Source: JAAYUK01 sp964392915
GTDB lineage: Bacteria; Nitrospirota; Thermodesulfovibrionia; Thermodesulfovibrionales; Dissulfurispiraceae
Direction of reading: 5' to 3'
DNA: 64,000 nucleotides
Assembly (NCBI GenBank): GCA_964392915.1
Contig: CAYMRS010000007.1
Location: 21,077-85,076 of the forward strand
Shown piece by piece: positions 9,649 through 17,558 of this stretch. Positions within the stretch are counted from its first letter, which is position 1. Every line of letters begins with the position of its first letter. The notes under the pieces were generated by a model that worked only from the letters and a program-made list of their open reading frames with translations, ran no database searches and was not told where the DNA came from. The position numbers and the translations under genes are program-made.

Positions 9649-10815
9649 TTAAATTATACCATAGGAATGGCACTTGTAAAAATCCGGTGCGCATCTTTTC
9701 CGTAGTTTCGGTATGTCATCGGGCGCACCGCATTCGGCACGATACCGGCAGCCTCCCCGGCATTCGTTCAGCACAGTGCACCCGGCGGCGGCGCAGGCAA
9801 GTTCCGACAGCGGGATCGGACTGATTTTCCGCCAGGCTTGCGCAAGCCCTTCGCGGATGGTTCCGGCCCGTTCATCCGCGTAAAACGCGCACTTGCATAC
9901 GTCACCGTTCGCAAGAACCGACGCCAGATGCAGACCGCAGGCAAATCCCTCTCCGCCGCCATGAATGCCCCCGCCGAACCCATACGAAAGGTAACGGCCC
10001 GCCACATCAGCGGGAAGCTGAAGCTCGGGATGACCCAGGAAAAAGCCCGCGCGCGCCGGCACATCAACTGTCCAGTCACGAATGCCGATTCCGGTGAACA
10101 AAACGCGCATCCCCTCAAATTCATCAAGGTTCTCGCGGTGTACCATGGTAGCCACTGAAACAGGTGTCTCCGCGCGAACAATACGCTCTACCGTTCCAAT
10201 AGCTCTCCTGAAGGTCCCCTTGCCGCGGAGAGCCTCATGCCCTTTTTCAAGCCCGTCAATGCTGACCTGGATTTCATCGACCGCAATGGTGTCCAGCACC
10301 GCATCTCCCAGGATCTGCCCGTTGGTAAAAAGCACCTTCCGGAATGCATAGTCCGTCAGCAGCGTGTTGAACTCATGGAATTGTGTATGCAGCAGCGGCT
10401 CTCCGCCCGTAATAAGTAACCGAAGCCCCTGCAGCGCCTGAAATTCATCGAGCACCTTTTTCAGGTCAGCCAGCGACAGCTCGGTGCGCTCAGGATCGCC
10501 GATATAACAATGGTGACACCGGAGATTACAGCGATTCGTAATCTGAAGTTCAAGATAGCGCAGGGACGGGACAGGGGCCTGCACAGGTTCTGGTCTGTGC
10601 AGAACCACCGGTGACATGACAAGCAGCCCTTCCGAAAAGCAGAACGACAGGAATTCGGAGTCTGCATGAGGCTCGGCGCCTGCGGGAGAAGATGCCTCCG
10701 CAAGAAATGCAAACGCCTGTTCGTCAAGCTCATAGAGTTCGTCCTGCTGTATGTTGTAGACGCAGGGCTCTTCAAGCCGCTTCAGCACGCAGTGAGGCGC
10801 CAGAAAGCATTTCAC
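9649..10815 (-). CDS. Radical SAM/SPASM peptide-maturase-like protein
   Basis: A 388-residue radical SAM protein. The N-terminal 70 residues (including LKRLEEPCVYNIQQDELYELDEQ) look like a PqqD/RRE-type peptide-recognition fold. The radical SAM cluster motif is CNLRCHHC (Cys 96, 100, 103), followed by LLITGGEPLL. The C-terminal third is a Cys-rich SPASM-type domain (FACGLH, GDVCKCAF, LACAAAGC, CRGGCRYRAEC, KRCAPDFYKC) able to hold two auxiliary Fe-S clusters. Such enzymes install thioether or related crosslinks in small peptides. Start is GTG 10815, overlapping the TGA of the LapA-like gene (GTGA). Downstream, 13 nt beyond its stop, begins a Cys-rich mini-ORF that is its likely substrate. Class is certain; substrate is inferred. 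Confidence 0.9.
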   Translation of the reverse strand: MKCFLAPHCVLKRLEEPCVYNIQQDELYELDEQAFAFLAEASSPAGAEPHADSEFLSFCFSEGLLVMSPVVLHRPEPVQAPVPSLRYLELQITNRCNLRCHHCYIGDPERTELSLADLKKVLDEFQALQGLRLLITGGEPLLHTQFHEFNTLLTDYAFRKVLFTNGQILGDAVLDTIAVDEIQVSIDGLEKGHEALRGKGTFRRAIGTVERIVRAETPVSVATMVHRENLDEFEGMRVLFTGIGIRDWTVDVPARAGFFLGHPELQLPADVAGRYLSYGFGGGIHGGGEGFACGLHLASVLANGDVCKCAFYADERAGTIREGLAQAWRKISPIPLSELACAAAGCTVLNECRGGCRYRAECGAPDDIPKLRKRCAPDFYKCHSYGII

Positions 10816-11084
10816 AACTTGGGTTCCTCCGGCGGCACCGGACTCGTGGAGACGGGAGCATGAGAGAGCGCCTGCCGGCGCTTGTGCTGCGCCCGCTTGA
10901 GAGAATATGCCGCCGAAAACAGCAAACCGACCACGATGCCGGCAAGCATCGACAGAAAGATAACCACTGCCAGCGAGGCCTCAAAGCGCCAGTGGAATAG
11001 GGATACCGTAACCGGAGACGCATTCTGGACCGAGAAAACTACCACCGCAGCAAGAACAATAATAGCACCCACCAGAGACACCAT
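10812..11084 (-). CDS. LapA-domain (DUF1049) small membrane protein
   Basis: A 90-residue inner-membrane protein with two transmembrane helices (about residues 3-22 and 37-60) separated by SVQNASPVTVSLFHWRFEASLAV, the hallmark of the LapA/DUF1049 family linked to lipopolysaccharide assembly. A basic and Pro-rich cytoplasmic tail ends PPEEPKL. Start 11084 is preferred over the longer frame to 11120 because TAAGGGGG stands 5 nt upstream. The stop overlaps the GTG of the radical SAM gene, so the two are co-translated. That coupling suggests either an export or anchoring role for the peptide system or a merely positional link. Confidence 0.8.
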   Translation of the reverse strand: MVSLVGAIIVLAAVVVFSVQNASPVTVSLFHWRFEASLAVVIFLSMLAGIVVGLLFSAAYSLKRAQHKRRQALSHAPVSTSPVPPEEPKL

Positions 11085-11133
11085 TGCCACCCCCTTATGC
11101 ACTATGCCCAATTTTACCACAAAAAGACCCTGA

Positions 11134-11163
11134 TTGTGCCTGCTGAAAACTATCTGCTAAACT
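11134..11163 (+). promoter_or_regulatory. Putative leaderless promoter of nagZ-like gene
   Basis: TTGTGC (11134-11139), 18-bp spacer ending in TGC, then TAAACT (11158-11163). The ATG follows after 5 nt (11169), and no Shine-Dalgarno is present. This places the transcript start at the start codon. Confidence 0.4.
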
Positions 11164-11168
11164 CCACC

Positions 11169-12689
11169 ATGCCTATAATAATTCCGACGAACGATATGTC
11201 TCTCACCAAACGTCTCTACCAGCTCATCATGAGCAGAATCGACGGGGAAAAGATTACCGATGACGCCTATCTCGAAAAACAGCATTCTCTCGTGCGGAAG
11301 GGAATCGGCGGGTTCATCATCTTTGGCGGACAGCGCGATGTCGTCACCGGCGCAATCCGCACGCTTCAGGCGGCAGCGGAGATTCCGCTCTTCATCGCCT
11401 CCGATATTGAACGCGGCGTCGCGCAGCAGATACGCGGAGGTACGCCGTTTCCGTCACACATGGCAGTCGCGGCCGCTGTTTCCATGGGACGCCACGAAGA
11501 CCGCTTCCTGCTCTCGGATGCTTTGAAATCATGTGCTGTTGAGGCGGCAGAAACAGGCATCACCATGCCGTTGCTGCCGGTGCTCGATGTGAACCGGGAT
11601 CCGGACAATCCGATTATCTGCACCCGCGCTTTTTCAGATGACCCCGCCGTTGTCGCAGCTCTCGGCAGACAGTACATTACGACCTTGCAGTCATGCGGTC
11701 TGATAGCCTGTGCGAAGCATTTCCCCGGACATGGTGATACCTCGACCGACTCTCATATCGAGCTGCCGGTCATCCGGAAAAGCCGTCAGGAATTGCTCTC
11801 CTGCGACCTGTTCCCCTTTCTTGAAGCGATACAGGCCGGTGTCAAAAGCATCATGATCGGCCATCTGCTCGTCCCGGCGCTTGACGACAGACCAGCAAGC
11901 ATTTCCCGCCGCATCGTAACCGATCTCCTGAGAACCGAATTCGGCTTTGATGGTCTGATTATGACCGATGCGCTGAATATGCACGCTCTTGCGGGCATCA
12001 CGCAGCTGCCGGTTGCCTGCATGCAGGCCGGTGTGGACATTCTGCTCCATCCGGTAGACGCTGATGATGCTGTCGCTGAGCTGGAATCGGCAATCGGTCG
12101 GGGTGAACTTGACTCTGCCGCCGTTGACACAGCCGTCGCCAGAATCCTGCGTGAAAAAACTGCCCTGCGGGACCCCGCCCCGGGAAAAACGCCTCATCCT
12201 GCAGCCGCTGCCGCCCGGCTGGCCGGCCGGGCAATTACGCTTGTCGATCACAACCCCGGTGCTCTTCCGCTGTACGATCCCGAAAACGCCCGGCTCGTCC
12301 TCTGCGGTGATGTTGTCAGACATGACGCATCGCCCATAAGCTGCGCATTTCCGCACCATCTCCCCCTTGATGACGCGATGAACGGTTGTGAGCAAGCCGT
12401 CCTGTTCGCCATCTTCACGAGCGTAGCGGCATGGCGCGGCAGTTCCGGCATCGCTCCTGATGAAATCGGGCGCATACAGACCGCAATGAGGAAGGCGAAA
12501 CAGGCAATCGTCATCTCGTTCGGCAGCCCGTATGTGCTGCGCCACTTCAGCGGAGCTGACGCCCTGATTGCCGCGTATGATTCTTCACGCTTTGCGCAGG
12601 GTGCTGTTATCGGCTGCCTGGGCGGCGCGTTCGGTTTCAACGGCAGGCTGCCGGTAACTCTCGCGGGTGGAGAGCCGGGTGCGGATTAA
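11169..12689 (+). CDS. Glycoside hydrolase family 3, NagZ-like beta-N-acetylhexosaminidase
   Basis: A GH3 enzyme of about 506 residues. The NagZ signature KHFPGHGDTSTDSHIELPVI carries the His acid/base, and GLIMTDALNMHAL carries the catalytic Asp. NagZ removes GlcNAc from GlcNAc-anhydroMurNAc peptides in the cytoplasm; no signal peptide is visible, which fits. It is longer than E. coli NagZ (341 aa) because a C-terminal domain of about 160 residues follows, as in Gram-positive and deep-branching homologues. ATG 11169 is preferred: a TAAACT box lies 5 nt upstream; ATG 11196 is an alternative. The 3' end overlaps the AmpG-like permease gene by 11 nt or more, giving a peptidoglycan-recycling pair. 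Substrate is inferred from family and neighbour. Confidence 0.88.
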   Translation: MPIIIPTNDMSLTKRLYQLIMSRIDGEKITDDAYLEKQHSLVRKGIGGFIIFGGQRDVVTGAIRTLQAAAEIPLFIASDIERGVAQQIRGGTPFPSHMAVAAAVSMGRHEDRFLLSDALKSCAVEAAETGITMPLLPVLDVNRDPDNPIICTRAFSDDPAVVAALGRQYITTLQSCGLIACAKHFPGHGDTSTDSHIELPVIRKSRQELLSCDLFPFLEAIQAGVKSIMIGHLLVPALDDRPASISRRIVTDLLRTEFGFDGLIMTDALNMHALAGITQLPVACMQAGVDILLHPVDADDAVAELESAIGRGELDSAAVDTAVARILREKTALRDPAPGKTPHPAAAAARLAGRAITLVDHNPGALPLYDPENARLVLCGDVVRHDASPISCAFPHHLPLDDAMNGCEQAVLFAIFTSVAAWRGSSGIAPDEIGRIQTAMRKAKQAIVISFGSPYVLRHFSGADALIAAYDSSRFAQGAVIGCLGGAFGFNGRLPVTLAGGEPGAD

Positions 12690-13923
12690 TATCACGCCAT
12701 ATCTCGAAATCGTCCGCAGCCGCCGTATCGCCTTCATCACGCTCTTCGGTTTTTCATCGGGACTGCCGCTGGCGCTCTCCTATGGAACGCTTCAGTCATG
12801 GATGGCGGTTGACGGAGTGAACATGAAGACCATCGGCGCGTTCGCGCTCGTCGGCCTCCCCTATACGCTGAAGTTTCTCTGGGCGCCGCTCATGGATCGT
12901 TTCGTGCCGCCCTTTCTGGACCGTCGGCGCGGCTGGACTCTGCTTACTCAGCTCATGCTCGTTGCGGGAATTGCCGGCATGGCGCTGCTTTCTCCCTCCG
13001 AGATGCCGGTTGCAGCCGCGGCAGTAGCTCTCTTCATCGCTTTCTCATCGGCCTCGCAGGATATAGTCGTCGACGCATACCGGACCGATGTGTTGCGCGA
13101 AAAAGAGCGGGGTCTCGGTGCCGCAGTTTTTGTCACCGGATACCGCGTCGCGATGATTGTCTCGGGAGCGATCGCGCTCATCATGGCCGACCAGATCGGG
13201 TGGCGGGCGACCTATTTTGCCATGGCCGCCATCATGGGGGTCGGCATACTTGCCTCACTCTTCGGTCCGTCCCCGGAAAAGATCATTGTTCCTCCGAGAT
13301 CGATGAGCGAGGCAGTATGGGGTCCGCTGAGAGATTTCTTTTCCCGCCAGGGGGCGTTCCGGTTTCTCATGCTCATCGTGCTCTACAAACTCTGCGATGC
13401 CTATGCGGGAGCGCTTCTGTCTCCGTTTCTCATTCGCGGGGTCGGCTTCTCCCTGACCGAGGTCGGAACCATGAACAAGCTCTTCGGCTTCGCCTCGCTC
13501 ATTGCGGGCGGGCTCATCGGCGGCACGCTGATGGTGACGCTCGGCCTCTTCCGGTCGCTCATGGTTTTCGGAGTGCTCCAGGCAGTCTCGATTCTTTCGT
13601 TTGCCGCGCTGGCGTGGGTCGGCAAGAGCTACCCGATGATGATCTTTGCAGTGGCATTTGAGAATATGACCGGCGGCATGGGAACGGCGGCCTTCGTCGC
13701 CCTGCTGATGGCGCTCTGCAACCAGCGTTTCAGCGCCACCCAGTACGCGCTGCTTTCTTCGATTGCCGCGCTCGGCAGGACTTTCATTGCGCCGACGTCG
13801 GGCTTCCTTGTCGAAGCGGTCGGCTGGACCGGCTATTTCGTTTTCGCGACGCTGACCGCTTTGCCCGCACTTGGCATACTCTGGTGGCTGAAAGCTGACA
13901 TTGAGGCTCTGAAACAAGAATAG
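12679..13923 (+). CDS. ampG: AmpG-like muropeptide MFS permease
   Basis: A major-facilitator permease of about 414 residues with 12 or so hydrophobic segments. AmpG-family marks include FGFSSGLPLALSYGTLQSWM near the N-terminus, LPYTLKFLWAPLMDRF and SASQDIVVDAYRTDVL. AmpG imports GlcNAc-anhydromuropeptides released during wall growth, the substrate chain of NagZ. Start is GTG 12679 (MRINITPYL), with GTG 12667 as alternative; both overlap the NagZ-like gene, implying translational coupling. Muropeptide specificity is inferred from similarity and context. Confidence 0.88.
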   Translation: MRINITPYLEIVRSRRIAFITLFGFSSGLPLALSYGTLQSWMAVDGVNMKTIGAFALVGLPYTLKFLWAPLMDRFVPPFLDRRRGWTLLTQLMLVAGIAGMALLSPSEMPVAAAAVALFIAFSSASQDIVVDAYRTDVLREKERGLGAAVFVTGYRVAMIVSGAIALIMADQIGWRATYFAMAAIMGVGILASLFGPSPEKIIVPPRSMSEAVWGPLRDFFSRQGAFRFLMLIVLYKLCDAYAGALLSPFLIRGVGFSLTEVGTMNKLFGFASLIAGGLIGGTLMVTLGLFRSLMVFGVLQAVSILSFAALAWVGKSYPMMIFAVAFENMTGGMGTAAFVALLMALCNQRFSATQYALLSSIAALGRTFIAPTSGFLVEAVGWTGYFVFATLTALPALGILWWLKADIEALKQE

Positions 13924-13933
13924 TCCGGAGCGT

Positions 13934-14003
13934 TCGTTCGGAAGCCGTTTAACCTGCTGATCCTCCCGAACGATTTCCACTGCCCGCTTCCCGCTTCCCG
14001 CTT
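13934..14003. repeat. Convergent intergene: inverted repeat and CCCGCTT x3
   Basis: Between the convergent AmpG-like and DUF1460 genes an 8-bp inverted repeat (TCGTTCGG 13934-13941, CCGAACGA 13966-13973) is followed by three exact tandem copies of CCCGCTT (13983-14003). The inverted repeat may act as a weak terminator; the heptamer array may vary in copy number between strains. Confidence 0.35.
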
Positions 14004-14005
14004 CC

Positions 14006-14725
14006 TCATTTCGCCCGATACACGCATATTCCCGGTTTGTCCGCGATGTAATGCACAAGCTCATCATCGAGCACCCGCATCCTCCCCGGCGATGATGAAG
14101 CATGACGGAGAGAGAGCATAAAAGGACCTTTTACCATCACACCGACATGGGTCACATCAAGCCCGGGGAGATCGGTATATATTCCAATATAATCGCCGGT
14201 CCGCAAATCGGCAAGCATCTTTTTGTCAATGCGTTCCGATGGAATGAAGAACACCCTGCGGCTGCGCGGCGCAACCTCGGGCAGCCAAGGGCTGGCGTCA
14301 GCTTTCACATTGAGCATCTTTTCAATGGACACGGCGGCATCGCCGCCGACCGCCACCGTTACATCCTCGATAAATGCTTTCTGATACTCCAGCCAGTCCG
14401 AAAAAAAGTGATTTCTCGTCAGGTAATCAACCACGCCGTTTTGGTAACGGACGTTCCTCAGGTTTTCGATAAAATCAGCATGCGATGCGGAGCGGCGCAT
14501 TGCCTCAAGATAGTCCAGAAATGTAAAACAGTCCACGCCCGCAAGATTGACAATAAGGCGCTCTTTCTCTGTGGCACTGCACGCAAGGGTGTCGGCTCTA
14601 TAGTAAACACCAAGAAACTGCTTGGACAGAAAGCCGATACGGGTACCGGGTGTCGGCAATCTTTGCGCATCCTGTAAAAGAACGTCGAGATCTGATTCAG
14701 TCCATGTGCCGAGATCTGTCGTCAT
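14006..14725 (-). CDS. DUF1460 amidase-like protein (NlpC/P60-type fold)
   Basis: A 239-residue protein of the DUF1460 family, papain-like amidases acting on peptidoglycan fragments. The likely nucleophile is in VDCFTFLDYLEAM, and the partner His is in DVTHVGVMV, the usual Cys/His arrangement of this fold. A structurally characterised relative cleaves anhydromuropeptides (N-acetylmuramoyl-L-alanine amidase activity), from family knowledge. Start 14725 (MTTDLGTW) is preferred over the frame to 14833, whose extra residues are Lys/Arg/Glu-rich and overlap the divergent gene's promoter. No signal peptide is obvious, so a cytoplasmic recycling role with the neighbouring NagZ, AmpG and NagA-like genes is plausible. 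Confidence 0.82.
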   Translation of the reverse strand: MTTDLGTWTESDLDVLLQDAQRLPTPGTRIGFLSKQFLGVYYRADTLACSATEKERLIVNLAGVDCFTFLDYLEAMRRSASHADFIENLRNVRYQNGVVDYLTRNHFFSDWLEYQKAFIEDVTVAVGGDAAVSIEKMLNVKADASPWLPEVAPRSRRVFFIPSERIDKKMLADLRTGDYIGIYTDLPGLDVTHVGVMVKGPFMLSLRHASSSPGRMRVLDDELVHYIADKPGICVYRAK

Positions 14726-14791
14726 GCTTTTTTCTCTGTTCTCCCTCTTCTCTGAATCCTGTCTTTTTCCTTTTTCCTTGCCTTTTATTGA

Positions 14792-14800
14792 TGATATGAT
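14792..14800 (+). promoter_or_regulatory. Putative extended -10 box of NagA-like gene
   Basis: TGA followed by TATGAT (14795-14800) stands 6 nt before ATG 14807, with no Shine-Dalgarno; compatible with leaderless initiation. No convincing -35 in the pyrimidine-rich upstream sequence. Confidence 0.35.
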
Positions 14801-14806
14801 ATCAGC

Positions 14807-15685
14807 ATGAAAATAATCGATATTCACACGCACGGCATCGGGGGATTCGATACTCGGACATCAGATCTGAACCACCTTCTCAAGATAGCCGATCTGCATG
14901 GTGAGAGAGGAACCGGGGAGATCGTCCTCTCGGTCTATCCCGCGACGATTGCCGTCATGCGCCAGAACATGGAGCTTATCCGTCAGGCCATGGAAGCACA
15001 GGGTGCTTTGAACGGCACTATCACGCCGGACAGTCAGGCGGCTGCGCGGATTATCGGGGTACATCTTGAGGGTCCTTTTCTGAACCCCATGAAAGCCGGA
15101 GCGCTGAATTCCATAACATTTCTCGAGCCGGATGAGCGTCGTCTGCACGAACTGATAGACGGCTATGAAGCCATCATCAGAACCATCACCGTGGCGCCTG
15201 AACTGCAGGGCGCGAAGCAGCTCATCCGGGCGATTGCGGACAGGGGACTCCGCGTGAATATGGGCCATTCGGACGCTTCCTATGCGGAAGCGGAGGCAGG
15301 GTTTCATGCAGGGGCAACCGGCATCGCGCATCTGTTCAACGCCATGAGCGGGTTTCATCACCGGGAGCCGGGGATTGCCGGATTCGGGCTGATGAACAAG
15401 GAGGTCTATGTTGAAATTATCGGCGATCTCTATCACCTGCATCCCGAAACGATTCGGATGGTTTTTGCGCTGAAGCCCGCTGACCGGATTATTCTGGTTT
15501 CCGATTCTGTCAGGAACACTCACGCGTTTCTCCAGCCGGAAGTAGTCTCCGACACGCACGGCAGACTTCTCGGCGGCGGGCTAACCCTTGCCGAGGCATC
15601 AGGCCGCCTGAAAAAAATCGGCCTGAATGAAGGTACTATCATGAAAAGTATCACCGAAAACCCCGAGAGGTTTATCACGCTATGA
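14807..15685 (+). CDS. NagA-like N-acetylglucosamine-6-phosphate deacetylase
   Basis: A 292-residue amidohydrolase. Metal and substrate motifs of NagA are visible in order: IDIHTHG, GVHLEGPFLNP, VNMGHSDAS, HLFNAMSGFHHREPG and LVSDSV with the catalytic Asp. It is about 90 residues shorter than classical NagA because the N-terminal beta-sandwich strands are missing: the protein starts directly at the first barrel strand. Expected reaction: GlcNAc-6-P to GlcN-6-P, the last step of amino-sugar recycling. Its stop overlaps the ATG of the M48 protease gene (ATGA at 15682-15685). Position beside NagZ/AmpG/DUF1460 supports a peptidoglycan-recycling role. Confidence 0.85.
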   Translation: MKIIDIHTHGIGGFDTRTSDLNHLLKIADLHGERGTGEIVLSVYPATIAVMRQNMELIRQAMEAQGALNGTITPDSQAAARIIGVHLEGPFLNPMKAGALNSITFLEPDERRLHELIDGYEAIIRTITVAPELQGAKQLIRAIADRGLRVNMGHSDASYAEAEAGFHAGATGIAHLFNAMSGFHHREPGIAGFGLMNKEVYVEIIGDLYHLHPETIRMVFALKPADRIILVSDSVRNTHAFLQPEVVSDTHGRLLGGGLTLAEASGRLKKIGLNEGTIMKSITENPERFITL

Positions 15686-17139
15686 AAAACACCACTCCGC
15701 GTTTGCTGCTTGCCCTAATCCTCTGTATCTTCATCTTCGGCTGTGCCACCAATCCCGTCACCGGGAAGAGCCAGCTTATGCTCGTGTCCGAATCGCAGGA
15801 AATCCAGATGGGCAGGGAGATGTATCCCAACGCGCTCTGGGGGGATCTCGGCGGTGGCGGCGAGTATCGTGACGACCAGATAAAATCATATCTGCGCGAC
15901 ATCGTTATGCGCATCCACGCCATTTCCCACCGGTCGAACCTGCCGGTCGATTTTGCGATACAGAACAGCTCCGTGCCAAACGCCTGGGCGATTCCGGGGC
16001 ATGTCGTCATCACGCGCGGACTGCTCGCCGGGCTGCAGAGCGAAGCAGAGTATGCCTTCGTCATGGGGCATGAAATGGGGCATGTTTCCGCACGCCACTC
16101 CGCCAGCCAGATTTCACAGGGCATGATCACACAGGTCGGCCTCGGACTTGGCGGCGTTGCGCTCAGCGGGAAAGGGTACGGCGATGCCGCCCTCAGTCTC
16201 GGAGCCATCGGCGGCAACCTGCTCATGATGAAATTCAGCCGCGATGATGAACTCGAGGCTGACCGCATCGGCATGCAGTATATGGCGCGCCTGGGCTATG
16301 ATCCCAAAAACGCGATCCTCGCACATCAGTCGCTCGCCCGCGCAGCGGACGTCTATATGAAGTCCGTCGGCAAGAGTTCGCAGGAAGGTTCGCTGTTCGG
16401 CGATCTTCTTTCGACACATCCCCGTTCCTCAGTGCGCATTGAAGAACTCCAGGCTATGATTCGCGGCATGGGGCAGATCCGCATCGCGGGAGACGGCACC
16501 TACCGCGAACGATATCAGCAGATGACGGCCCATCTCCGGTCAATGAATGCCGTATACGCGGACTATTACGATCGCGCGGCCAATGCGCTGCAGAAGAATA
16601 ATCCGGCGCAGGCCGAGATGCTTATTCGCCAGGCTCTGGCGGTTACGCCAAATCAACCGCCATTTCACGCGCTGCATGGCTTCATACGCATCAATCAGCG
16701 CGACTATGCCGCTGCCGAGCAGAGTTTCCAGGAAGCGCTGCGGCATGACGGAAACTATCAGCCCGCTTATCGCGGCCTCGGCGCGATATCCTATTTTCGG
16801 AACGATTACCCGGCAAGCACTGCCTATCTGCAAAAGAGCATTGCTCTCTTCCCGCAGGATATCTTTTCCCGCTATTTTCTCGGCATGAATTATTTCAGGA
16901 CAAAGAACTACCGGGCTGCCATCCCGCATCTGCAGATATTCGCTCAGGCCCAGCCCAAGCATCCTGAAATCCACGGCATTCTTGGCGTTTCGTTCGATCA
17001 GATTGGAGATGCGGCATCCGCGTATCAGGCATACACGTTGCAGACAAAGGTCGCGCCCGACAGCGAGATTGGCAAACATTCTGCGCAGCGGGCCTCCGCG
17101 CTGCGCTCAGCATACGATAACTCACAGAAAAAACGGTAA
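15682..17139 (+). CDS. M48-family metalloprotease lipoprotein with TPR domain (BepA-like)
   Basis: A 485-residue protein. The N-terminus is a lipoprotein signal (LLLALILCIFIFGC, Cys about residue 21). The M48 zinc site is HEMGH at about residue 130, and the downstream Glu ligand is in DELEADRIGMQYM. From about residue 280 a TPR domain follows (for example ALAVTPNQPPFHALHGFIRINQ). The order lipobox, M48, TPR is that of BepA/YfgC, a periplasmic protease-chaperone for outer-membrane LptD and BAM quality control; equivalence is inferred. It is co-translated with the NagA-like gene through an ATGA overlap. Confidence 0.92.
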   Translation: MKNTTPRLLLALILCIFIFGCATNPVTGKSQLMLVSESQEIQMGREMYPNALWGDLGGGGEYRDDQIKSYLRDIVMRIHAISHRSNLPVDFAIQNSSVPNAWAIPGHVVITRGLLAGLQSEAEYAFVMGHEMGHVSARHSASQISQGMITQVGLGLGGVALSGKGYGDAALSLGAIGGNLLMMKFSRDDELEADRIGMQYMARLGYDPKNAILAHQSLARAADVYMKSVGKSSQEGSLFGDLLSTHPRSSVRIEELQAMIRGMGQIRIAGDGTYRERYQQMTAHLRSMNAVYADYYDRAANALQKNNPAQAEMLIRQALAVTPNQPPFHALHGFIRINQRDYAAAEQSFQEALRHDGNYQPAYRGLGAISYFRNDYPASTAYLQKSIALFPQDIFSRYFLGMNYFRTKNYRAAIPHLQIFAQAQPKHPEIHGILGVSFDQIGDAASAYQAYTLQTKVAPDSEIGKHSAQRASALRSAYDNSQKKR

Positions 17140-17228
17140 TCGCATTCTTGTTTTTTCAGCAGTTCGTGAACGGCCTGACGCCCTGCATCCGGAAGAGATC
17201 TTCCGCTGCCGTTCCCTGCTGCTTGAGC

Positions 17229-17234
17229 TATAAT
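17229..17234 (+). promoter_or_regulatory. Consensus -10 box (TATAAT) of acylphosphatase gene
   Basis: A perfect TATAAT sits 5 nt before ATG 17240. The only purine match (GGA) abuts the ATG, too close for a Shine-Dalgarno, so a leaderless transcript is likely. Confidence 0.4.
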
Positions 17235-17239
17235 ATGGA

Positions 17240-17515
17240 ATGATCACACGTGCCCATCTCCTCATCGACGGACGAGTTCAGGGCGTTGCCTACCGCTACT
17301 TCACGCAGAATGTTGCTGAAAGACTCGGCCTGACGGGTTGGGTGAGAAATCTCCCCGACGGGCGGGTTGAGGCTGTTTTTGAAGGCGAACGAAGCGCTGT
17401 CGAACTGGCAATCCAGAAATGTTCGGACGGTCCGCCGTTTGCCCGCGTTACGCATGTTCAGGTAACCTGGGAAGACAGACTTGAGGGACTGACATCTTTT
17501 GAAATTAGTCGATAA
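17240..17515 (+). CDS. acyP: Acylphosphatase
   Basis: A 91-residue acylphosphatase hydrolysing carboxyl-phosphate bonds such as carbamoyl or acetyl phosphate. Family motif GRVQGVAYRYFTQ (usual form GxVQGVGFR) supplies the phosphate-binding loop and catalytic Arg; GWVRNLPDGRVEAVFEG supplies the catalytic Asn. Full length for the family. The 3' end overlaps possible upstream starts of bioB but not the chosen start, so the two genes probably share one transcript. Confidence 0.93.
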   Translation: MITRAHLLIDGRVQGVAYRYFTQNVAERLGLTGWVRNLPDGRVEAVFEGERSAVELAIQKCSDGPPFARVTHVQVTWEDRLEGLTSFEISR

Positions 17516-17558
17516 CCTGCCCATGCAGGCAGATTCTTCACGAGAATCAGAGGCGAAC

